Positions 46,201-53,444 of a DNA stretch of 64,000 bases are shown piece by piece. A model generated the notes under the pieces. The model did no database searches, was not told the origin of the DNA, and saw nothing but the letters and a program-made list of their open reading frames with translations. A program made the translations under genes and the position numbers. Every line of letters begins with the position of its first letter. The stretch's first letter is position 1. The DNA is from Pseudomonas quercus (lineage in GTDB: Bacteria; Pseudomonadota; Gammaproteobacteria; Pseudomonadales; Pseudomonadaceae), in the NCBI RefSeq assembly GCF_012033695.1, contig NZ_JAAVJI010000008.1, positions 1 through 64,000 of the forward strand. Direction: 5' to 3'.

Positions 46201-49200
46201 CGTGCTGATCCTTATAACTGGCGAGTAAGGATTTGACCAGTTCTCCCTCAATGTCGCTAGTCGATTGCGAGCGCAAAAGTAATAGGTCGCGGGCTTCAAG
46301 ATAGTAGTCAGCATCCTTGACAAGGCCCGTTCCCGAGGATTTATTGCTGTCATACATCAATGCGACCAGCCAGGGGTCATTTCTACGAACGCCCTCTTGG
46401 TTGACAATGACGATCAAACCAGGCTTGTAATCCTCCGATTTGACAAAATTGTTAGGATTCTTAGAATCATTAGTGTTGTGCCACACGCCATCCCTGTCAT
46501 AGCCATCAAGGCTTAGAAGTTCATTCGCTGTGCTCCAAGCGCCATCACTTTGCTGAAACGCGTAATTCATCGAAAACTTGCGCTTGCCCGCCATCGTTTT
46601 ATTAGCGTTTTTACCATCGGGTAGGTCCGTAGTGCCGCGCTCCACCCAGAACACATAGCGACGCCCAGCAATGACCACTGGGCGTATGACGTCATGGTGC
46701 GAATTTTGCGCAATGGGGTCGGTGGTAGCCAAACTGATTTTTTCCCATTCGCTCCATGCCAGGGGATTAATCCGCTCCTGCTCATCACGCATGCTGATGT
46801 CGAACGTACGCCAGTAATACTCATACGGGGTGGTGTTGGTCTTTGCGATAAAATGGTACATACCTGATTTCGGATCATGGCTGTCCAGGTAACCGCTGAT
46901 TACTTGAAGATTACTGACACGCTCGAACTTCGTCAGGTAGCCACAGATTGCTGTGTGCAACAGGTCGGTGTCCATCTTGCCTTGGTTAAGCTCCACCTCC
47001 AGCTCTTGGAATGCCACACTTTTCCTTGGTCGATTGGCATAGTGGATGAGATTGGCTGGATGGTTGTACTCATCCATCAAGCGTTTCCAGGTGTTGTACT
47101 GCCCCAGCACGCTGTGCCATTCCTTTTGTGATTGCGCTGAAGGCGCAGTGGCATATCCCGGTTCGAGGTGAGCGAGCAAGCGGAAAAGGTAATGCTGCAG
47201 ACTCCCAATGGCTTGATTGAGAAGCGTCGTGTTGACTTGGCTGCCGATGGCGATATCGCACAGGCAATAGCTTGATAGGTCATCGAAGGAGGTAACGCTG
47301 GCGACTGCGTCGGGTTGCGGTGGTGCCCAGTGGGCAATCAGATAACCCGCCAGGGCATCGCGCCAGCATTCGCGAACTCGCGTGTCGACGGTTTCACTCG
47401 AGGACGCGTTCAGCGTGGCCAGAAAAAGCTGGCTCGTTCCTTCATACGCTAAATAGGCAGAGGTTTCGTTCAGGGCTCTGAAATTCAGCAGCGAAGTGCA
47501 CGCCAATCCTGTTTTTTCCGAGAATTCCTTCAGGCGCAGAACGAGGTCGATATCGCTGACGGTGGAGGGCACGCTAGCCGCACTAACAGACCGATGAACC
47601 GTCTGCGGTTTATCAGCCAAAGCTTCAAACGCAATGGGGAAGTACCCGCGCTTTACCTTTTCGTTTTCATCGGCCTGCACGCCTTTCCAGTGTTCGATCC
47701 ACACGGCTGGCTGATAAGCCTGCTTATATTGCTTTGCCGTGACCAACAGTGGCCCCGGGTGCCGCTCCATGAATGCCCTCAATTTGTCAACAAGTAGCTG
47801 TAGCGCCTTGTCCTTGTAGGTATAGGCGCCGGTATATCGCACGACGAAGAATCGAAAGAAGTCCTCGATCTTGTGATTTTCGAATGCCACACGATCTTCC
47901 TGAGTCACTTCCTTCAAAAAATCATCGAACGTAGGCCTGGCATCTGTGACCACTGTGTCCATGCTGACATGCGGACAAGCCTCCAGTACTTCATCCTCGC
48001 TCCAGCCGATCAGAGCGTTCAACGCCTTGGCGGCAGCCCTAAGCTCGGCGCTGTCGGTGCTGAGGCGATGTGGACCATAGTCGGCCAGATAGGTGATCGC
48101 ATCCTTTTCGTCCTTCCCGTTGCCCCGGCAAACCTGAATCCAATCGCGCAGGCGGCTGAATTGATAACAGAGATCCAGGCTGAGGGCTTGGTTTGAATCC
48201 TGTTCGAGGTCGAACACATCAGGGCTGTCATTGAGCGCCTGGATCATTCCCGAGCTCAAGCGCAGCAGGAGGCTGAGGGCGCAGCAGCGAATGAGGCCAA
48301 GCCAGCACCGCGTCGCGGCCAGGCATTCCTTGGATGATGCAATGGACGAGGGATCCGTGACTGTGATGGCCGCTTTCAGGACCGTCGCAAGGTCGCTGCC
48401 GGACCAGCTCACCAGTGCTGGGACATGTTCTGTGCTGAGCCCGATACCGTTCTGCGGGGTACCGAACATAGCCGTCAATATCGTTGCCACTTGCTCTTGT
48501 TGCGCCGAGAAATTGCCGGGTTCTTTTTCCGAAACAGGAGCGGCATCGTTGGCCCCTAGCGAGACCTTCTCCTTGAGTACGTTTTCGATCGAACCGCGAT
48601 GTTCGCGGATGACGGCCAACAGCGTGCTGTCCAGTGCTACCTGGCCGGTGGGTATCGGTGACAGCGCTTCCAGCAACCGGCTCGGCGACACCTCTTGCCG
48701 GCGCAGCCATTGGTCAAGATTGCTCAGCGCGACCAACGTATCGAGGGTGTCGCTGCTATCTGCGTCGCTGATCACAGGTGTGCCGGCCAAATGCGACCAG
48801 ACATCGGCCCCCGTCGTACCCAGCAGCGCAATAAGCGCCTTGCCTTCCTGAGGCGAGCGCTTGAACAGGCGATGCATGCGGCTGAGCCGATACAGCGAGG
48901 ACAGCAGTTTCAACGACAGCGTAAGCCCTTTCACCCCTAGTGCTTGCTTTGCTTTGTCCAGGTAGAACAGGGTCGTCGGTTCGTCAGTGCCCAGCACCTT
49001 GGCCAGCGTCGGTACGACCTGGAATTGACCCTTGGCTTGGTCGGTCGGATCAAACGCCCGGTCATCGATCGCCAGGGGCTCGGGCGCGTCGAGCCCACTT
49101 GCGCTTAGGCCGTCCAGTATACGGTCCAGCATTGGAACTTGTTCGCCGATCCCGAACGGATTCACCTCGCACATGAGTGCGGCGAACTGTTCCGCCTTGA

Positions 49201-50284
49201 TCTCATACGCTTCGTTCAGGTAGCGGAATACACCGATTGCACGCAAGGTGGCAGGTGTGAGGTGCCAATTGCCGACCTGGCCTTCGGCGCGCAGGATCGA
49301 CATCAGCAGCAGGTCCACCTCAGCGAAAGGCAAGCCGAGGGCTCGTTGTAGGTGGATTATCTGGTACATCCGCGATAGGCAGTCGTAGTCGAGGTCGCCG
49401 AACTGTGCTTTGACGCCGGTATTCGTGTTGGCGTCCTTGATGGTCAAGGGTTTTTTGCGCCTGGCATTGATGTAAGTCGCGCCGTAGTGGTATTTATCGA
49501 TTTCGGGCTGGCTGGCTGGGCGGTACGCCTTGGACATATGCACAAGGCTGTAGCCGGCATCGGCGTTGTCATCGATACCGGCTACGGCCAGCATTTCGAG
49601 GATCTGCTCGAAGCGCAGGCCCGTACGGCGCCCGTATGTTTCGACATCTAGCAGCGAGGCGATCGCCTTCTTGGGCTCGACCTCCGCCATGCCATACCAC
49701 TTGCGCCAGTCATCGCCCGTATTGCGCAGCGGGGTTTCATCCAGTAGCAGGGTTTGCAGTGCGGGGCTAAAGCCACTGGCGTTACGCATGTCCTGACGCA
49801 GTTCGTCGGTGCGCAGGCGCTTGTAGCAGAAGCTGGGATAGCGCTCTCCGGTTTTTTGCAACAGTTCCAAATGGGGAATTTGCCAATGCTTGAGCACGGC
49901 CTGGGTCTGCTCATGGGCACGGTGAAAAGGCAGGCAAGCGTGTTGCCCTGCACTTGCCATCGCCTCAGGCAGGTAAACTGATTCACCGGCACGTTCCTGT
50001 GCATGGCGGGCGAGGGTTCGAATGGCCAAGGTCAGTGCGCTGACAGGTTGTTCAAGGCGCTGGGGGTCAAGCACCAGTTCGACGATGTCTGGCCGCCTCG
50101 CCGCCAGCGTAATACGGTTGCCAGACTTGCTGGTCCCCTCCAACTCTAGGGCTTTGTAGTACAAGGCATGCAAGTAGGCAATCGGCCCGGTATTGGACTC
50201 GGGCGCGTCGGGGCGGCAAGGGTTGGCCAGTTGCTCAGGGAACAGCTTAGCGTACGTATAGGCAGTGGCGGTTTGTTCGGGCAT
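43253..50284 (-). CDS. Tc toxin A subunit (TcA/TcdA-like)
   Basis: A 2343-residue insecticidal toxin complex A protein, near the ~2400-2500 usual for full-length TcA. Residues ~20-430 are the VRP1/Salmonella virulence plasmid A-like shell domain (FEQILEMLAVAGIDD, MYQIIHLQRALGL, FRYLNEAY). Residues ~1075-1230 are the ABC-toxin/neuraminidase-like region (NLIHYANRPRKS, PYEYYWRTFD, FWVERGT). The C-terminal part carries the helical channel and a TcB-binding segment (HFDRNFPGQYLRQLKYVSV near 2165). There is no signal peptide, as is normal. TcA pentamers form the injection channel, but TcB and TcC genes are missing from the window. Some stretches (e.g. 45700-46500) are AT-rich compared with flanks. 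Confidence 0.9.
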   Translation of the reverse strand: MPEQTATAYTYAKLFPEQLANPCRPDAPESNTGPIAYLHALYYKALELEGTSKSGNRITLAARRPDIVELVLDPQRLEQPVSALTLAIRTLARHAQERAGESVYLPEAMASAGQHACLPFHRAHEQTQAVLKHWQIPHLELLQKTGERYPSFCYKRLRTDELRQDMRNASGFSPALQTLLLDETPLRNTGDDWRKWYGMAEVEPKKAIASLLDVETYGRRTGLRFEQILEMLAVAGIDDNADAGYSLVHMSKAYRPASQPEIDKYHYGATYINARRKKPLTIKDANTNTGVKAQFGDLDYDCLSRMYQIIHLQRALGLPFAEVDLLLMSILRAEGQVGNWHLTPATLRAIGVFRYLNEAYEIKAEQFAALMCEVNPFGIGEQVPMLDRILDGLSASGLDAPEPLAIDDRAFDPTDQAKGQFQVVPTLAKVLGTDEPTTLFYLDKAKQALGVKGLTLSLKLLSSLYRLSRMHRLFKRSPQEGKALIALLGTTGADVWSHLAGTPVISDADSSDTLDTLVALSNLDQWLRRQEVSPSRLLEALSPIPTGQVALDSTLLAVIREHRGSIENVLKEKVSLGANDAAPVSEKEPGNFSAQQEQVATILTAMFGTPQNGIGLSTEHVPALVSWSGSDLATVLKAAITVTDPSSIASSKECLAATRCWLGLIRCCALSLLLRLSSGMIQALNDSPDVFDLEQDSNQALSLDLCYQFSRLRDWIQVCRGNGKDEKDAITYLADYGPHRLSTDSAELRAAAKALNALIGWSEDEVLEACPHVSMDTVVTDARPTFDDFLKEVTQEDRVAFENHKIEDFFRFFVVRYTGAYTYKDKALQLLVDKLRAFMERHPGPLLVTAKQYKQAYQPAVWIEHWKGVQADENEKVKRGYFPIAFEALADKPQTVHRSVSAASVPSTVSDIDLVLRLKEFSEKTGLACTSLLNFRALNETSAYLAYEGTSQLFLATLNASSSETVDTRVRECWRDALAGYLIAHWAPPQPDAVASVTSFDDLSSYCLCDIAIGSQVNTTLLNQAIGSLQHYLFRLLAHLEPGYATAPSAQSQKEWHSVLGQYNTWKRLMDEYNHPANLIHYANRPRKSVAFQELEVELNQGKMDTDLLHTAICGYLTKFERVSNLQVISGYLDSHDPKSGMYHFIAKTNTTPYEYYWRTFDISMRDEQERINPLAWSEWEKISLATTDPIAQNSHHDVIRPVVIAGRRYVFWVERGTTDLPDGKNANKTMAGKRKFSMNYAFQQSDGAWSTANELLSLDGYDRDGVWHNTNDSKNPNNFVKSEDYKPGLIVIVNQEGVRRNDPWLVALMYDSNKSSGTGLVKDADYYLEARDLLLLRSQSTSDIEGELVKSLLASYKDQHAVQHPYDGKPVIIECSLINEEEQWEYSLEWYKKPKQPVFTLDLHPSTDAESSLVAIAQYNQSGNMPGQTGRESKLTISVESADGVLHSASVHQGMYVESLQTKVTVPYSLKKEIKITLTYINYGKLVYKNTYTVAVKQYAKDEYWNISIVTNDAQAQYLDLGTADKINPPLQVSKIRLNTMFGKNLVARATQSVAKVLDWETQLLPEPSLDDPKATVEMDLHGANALYLRELFLHLPAMVAMRLTEQGQFEEAEDWYLSYLFNPYRHEADEHGRPAPWCTRPLAHVGTLRSVLRLGVDLISRVFVLSRHYQQAVYLSLLENWQQQGDHHYRQLTLSSLNQAWLCYQQALKVLGPLPESDTTSRWASVALDKLDSNDFRKPVNPRVRSLQATLESRLYNLRHGLTLDGKTLPPLDWNTERLDAFMPARGGISNAPRPYRSGQVALPHYRFRQLLPLAKAAAQQLSDFGRHYMKLMEDEFNTTLSVQLKEHDIKIADFAIRLQKELVDNARAKITILQLNHAKASAHKDHLNRLIDVGRSPMEEAATSMTWISNASKVMSVPFESVAAAGEAALPTIYGMAVGGNDPFAPLRATSIGLKTIADALGLVSNELATQAGYERRAVGWAFDKNQVEWDLKILDQELVEAKGELAATKLGLAQQQQDRQNLQEAYISMTTGFTIIPIYNWMVVRQGQIYGVAYDAVRSLCATLEEAWRQEIGDYRRGSFFDTTVWSENYKGMLIGESLLVDLQQMENEYLLKNERRLTNRKTFSLKKLFGTSEWEQLLKRDDKRVDPLSLKFAFKASHFDRNFPGQYLRQLKYVSVTISLKGKESISELSATLVQTGSTLLLEDKDDAASSLYPEPKASSGLGSNDKTLIAKAGQDPQLVLRNPSMRQQIALSSAIAEDGLGYEPGTWVYELMFHDGRYLPFEGTGAISEWTLDILGDEALLKDPTIIEDISINMVYTAKAGSDSFTQHVKKLLKEMK

Positions 50285-50466
50285 GGTGTCGTACTCTTAC
50301 GGTTATATAGATGGGTCGATAAACACGGTATGGAGCACATTGCAGGCAGACAAGGAAGTTCACGTGTAGGTTGTTGAGCACGCAGGGGTGGAGCGTCGTT
50401 TGATGCTTGAGATTTGGTGTTTTAATAAAATATCGCCTGGCGTCGGGCAGTTGAAATAAAGTAATC

Positions 50467-52665
50467 CTAGTTCGGCCAAAATAAGCTTACGGTAGCACTT
50501 TCACCTTGTTTTTCGCCTGCGGGAAAGTGCGCGGTAAGTGTTTGTTCTTTGCCGTGCCATGTTGCGTTGATGGTAATGTTTTCTAGTTTATGAGTAGGGT
50601 CGGAAATAGTGATTTCCCATCGCGATGGTTGGGTTTTGTAAATAATTATAAAAATGCATGGTGATGAGAATTCAAAACTGGGGCCATTAGATATGAATAA
50701 TGTTCTGGGAGCGTCAAAAATTGATCCAGCTACAGTGCCAGCATGTCGGTGTACGGGGCTCCCAGACTCGACTCCGAGTTTAAAGGTTAATCCGATGATT
50801 TGCCATTCACGAGTGTTTTCGTGACCGTCAAGGCTAAAGTGTTGCATTTGTGAATGTCTACTAATTCGCCAAAAGTATGTTTCCGATCCCGGTTTGTGTT
50901 CGGTATAGATCGTGAGTATCTTCGCTTTTTGCATGCGGTTAGGCGCGGAGGTATTGATCGTTCTCCAGTTTTCTTGCCGTTCCTCGATAGTGATAGTGAT
51001 CGTTGGCAGATTATAGTTTCCAAAATCATATAGAAAACCGTCGTGAATGATAGATTCGGTTTGCTCAAACGTCGAAATACCTGTGCTGATTTTTTGTTCC
51101 GTGCCTCCTGCGCACTTTATGATGACCTCGTCTTTGAACAGGCATTGATTGACGGTGGTATATACGGGGTGCGTAGCCTTTTCAAGGCTTCCAGCATGGC
51201 CAAGGCAGTAAACGGAGCCTTGGTGGACAATGATCGTCTTTCGGGTGTCTTGCAGATTGCCTTTTGTCAGCTGAAGTGCAGTAATTCCGCAGTCAACTGT
51301 GTAGCTTCTATTCACGAGGAATGTCGAAGTTCCCAGTACACCTGCAAAATCATGGCTGCCCCAAGCGTTTTTGCCCCACTCCAGCAGTGGGAAAGAAAAG
51401 TCAGGATCATGTTCGGCAGTGAGGCCGGGTAATCGCTGCCAGTCCAAGAGAGGTTGAATATTACGGTATTCGTGCCCCCCGGCGACAAGGAAGTAAGTGC
51501 CGCAACCCAGGTAAAAGCCTTTAAGATTCTCGCCATTTCCGGTTTCAGTACCCACCGTGCGGGTGGAAACAACTTTGTTGAAAAAGGCAAATCCTTCAAA
51601 TTTTGCAGTCAGGCTGTCGTTGAGCCAATGCGCGTTAATTCGATTGCATGGGAGATCCTCAATGCTGACTTCAATTGCGTCAAAACTTTCGAGGTTTCCG
51701 TAACCCTTCTGTTGCCGGCGCTTCATGTACCAGATCAGCCATTGCGGCGTGCCAGGGCGCTCTGCTTGAGGTCTGCTAATGCCTCGTCCCAGCGTGTGTG
51801 GGTCATACTGGCCGTTGTGATAAGCGCCCAGTAAACCCTTTTCAATGAATATATAAACGTGCTCAATGCATTCGCTGGAGAGTGCGTAGGCGCCTGTCAG
51901 CAGTGCACTGTATTTGAAAAAAACATCTAGGAAAACCACCCCATAGCCACCGGTGTACAGCTGTGAGTAAACGGTATCGCCTTGTACGGGGTTATGCTGG
52001 CTAAAGGAGCCATCCACACGTATACCTTCGCCCAGCTCAGGGCCATTGAGCGTGACCGGGCGGTAGAGTTTGGACAGCGCAACCGAAGCGTCGTGAGCTT
52101 TTTTCAGGTAGTTTACGTTTGAACTGACTTTCCAACCCCCGAATGCCCACATCAACTGGTTATCAGCTAAATCGGCAAGATTGGCGCCGGTCATGTGCCG
52201 GGTACCGGAAGTGATATTGGAAACCTTTTCAAGGTAGTCGACAGTTTCGATCGGCACGTCGTTTGACCCTGCTGCTGCCAGTACCACCAGTGCGTGGCCA
52301 GCTCGCTTGGCCAGGCCTATCTCTCGCTGCCACCAGTTCGTGGTCTGAACGTCGCATTGGGTGTACCACACCAGCGCCTTGGCAGCAGCAGCGCGATACC
52401 CGGCCTTTTGTTTTTCTTCTGCACCCTTGATAGCGAAACTTGCCAACCTCAGTACCCTGTGCAGGTGATCCTCCCATGGCCCCACGTCGGCCACCGCGGT
52501 TTGCGAGGGATAAGCGATGTCGGTGAACGAGCCGTTGCTGGAGGCCTTGGCCAGCCACGCGTTCGCGTCGGCGGTCGATGGCACCACGGCCACCAAGGCC
52601 TGTAAGCGTTCGAAAACAGCAGCGGCATCATTCTTGATCGCTTGTTCATCTTTCGAGTTGGTCAT
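50467..52665 (-). CDS. Family 8 polysaccharide lyase, copy 1
   Basis: A 732-residue PL8-type lyase (hyaluronate/chondroitin/xanthan lyase superfamily). The alpha/alpha-toroid carries catalytic candidates: Asn at 162-169 (TGANLADLADNQ), H224 (DGSFSQHN), Y241 (YTGGYG) and R294/R298 (GRGISR). The beta-sandwich domains follow. Unlike most PL8 enzymes it has no signal peptide: it begins MTNSKDEQAIKNDAAAVFE. The ATG at 52665 has GGAG upstream and matches the paralogue. The C-terminal third is more AT-rich. Compared with copy 2 the toroid is nearly identical while residues ~245-335 and the last ~150 differ strongly. Substrate is unknown; host glycosaminoglycan is one possibility. Confidence 0.88.
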   Translation of the reverse strand: MTNSKDEQAIKNDAAAVFERLQALVAVVPSTADANAWLAKASSNGSFTDIAYPSQTAVADVGPWEDHLHRVLRLASFAIKGAEEKQKAGYRAAAAKALVWYTQCDVQTTNWWQREIGLAKRAGHALVVLAAAGSNDVPIETVDYLEKVSNITSGTRHMTGANLADLADNQLMWAFGGWKVSSNVNYLKKAHDASVALSKLYRPVTLNGPELGEGIRVDGSFSQHNPVQGDTVYSQLYTGGYGVVFLDVFFKYSALLTGAYALSSECIEHVYIFIEKGLLGAYHNGQYDPHTLGRGISRPQAERPGTPQWLIWYMKRRQQKGYGNLESFDAIEVSIEDLPCNRINAHWLNDSLTAKFEGFAFFNKVVSTRTVGTETGNGENLKGFYLGCGTYFLVAGGHEYRNIQPLLDWQRLPGLTAEHDPDFSFPLLEWGKNAWGSHDFAGVLGTSTFLVNRSYTVDCGITALQLTKGNLQDTRKTIIVHQGSVYCLGHAGSLEKATHPVYTTVNQCLFKDEVIIKCAGGTEQKISTGISTFEQTESIIHDGFLYDFGNYNLPTITITIEERQENWRTINTSAPNRMQKAKILTIYTEHKPGSETYFWRISRHSQMQHFSLDGHENTREWQIIGLTFKLGVESGSPVHRHAGTVAGSIFDAPRTLFISNGPSFEFSSPCIFIIIYKTQPSRWEITISDPTHKLENITINATWHGKEQTLTAHFPAGEKQGESATVSLFWPN

Positions 52666-53030
52666 GGCCCACTCCGTTCGCTTCACGGGGCCAAGTCGCC
52701 GGTCGCTGACCCGTTCTGGAGATAGATTCAGCCAAACCGGCGGTATTGAACAACTGGTAAAAATGTCAGGTATGCCGGATGACGGTCCGCTTGTAGAAGA
52801 TCGCTTTTATATATGCCGAAAGTGGTGCGATTAAAGCTTTGAAAGCCGTACTCGAAGATGATCACCTCTCCAAGGGCGTTGGGTAGTGGTTTACCCAGGC
52901 AGATACAGCGTTTGGTGATGAGTCTTTGCGCAGTGGAATCAAACTTTCAATATAATTGAATGGCGAGGGCGCGAGAGACGCTACGCAGTTAGTGCTAAGC
53001 ATTTTGGAGGAAGGTATAACAGTTTAGTGT
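52666..53030. repeat. Duplicated leader of lyase copy 1
   Basis: This ~365-nt upstream region is largely identical to 55632-55996 ahead of copy 2, up to AACAGTTTAGTGT. It includes a shared CATATATAAAAGCG stretch on the minus strand that could hold a promoter. Homology stops just before the ABC-gene fragment. Confidence 0.85.
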
Positions 53031-53032
53031 CG

Positions 53033-53405
53033 TCCAAGCCTTGAATGCTTTCTACCCGCCTGGCATTGCGCAAGGAGGGCTCACGCAAGTTGGCATTGGC
53101 CCGCCGGGCCAGGCGGCGTTGGCAGGGACGCCGGGGATCACCATGGCCAGCAGCGCGAACAGAGGAATGGTTACCAGCGCCCCGCCGATCAGCTAGAACA
53201 CCACCGCGAACAGAAAGAAGAAGGCACATCGGCCAAGGCTGTGACGGTGCTGGAGATAATCAGGTTGCGGATCTGCTCCAGCTCGCGCAGTTGTGAAATG
53301 AACGAGCCGATGGAGCGTGGCCGAACCGAGTTACGCAGGCGCAGGGCATGGCCGTACACCAGGTCCGAGATGCGCAGGTCCGCGCGCCCAGCAGGTCTGT
53401 AATAG
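53033..53405 (-). pseudogene. Decayed internal fragment of exporter ABC gene
   Basis: The plus-strand sequence TTGAATGCTTTC through GTCCGAGATGCGCAGG matches 58335-58690 of the exporter ABC gene with scattered substitutions. On the minus strand the parental FYLIGG codons now read TTC-TAG (stop at 53193-53195), and a G is lost in the AAGAAGGCACATC stretch, so it cannot be translated through. It has neither the N-terminal domain nor the ATPase domain. It is a relic marking the duplication that made two lyase genes. Confidence 0.9.
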
Positions 53406-53444
53406 TGTTTGGTTTCAGGCGGTTGAATTAAGTAATCCTGCTAT

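Noticed and set aside
52517..52834. 105-residue plus-strand frame preserved in both lyase copies (also 55483-55800)
   Set aside because: Same length in both copies, but most differences between them in the leader part change the amino acid, and there is no ribosome site or family match. It is explained by conservation of the duplicated DNA.
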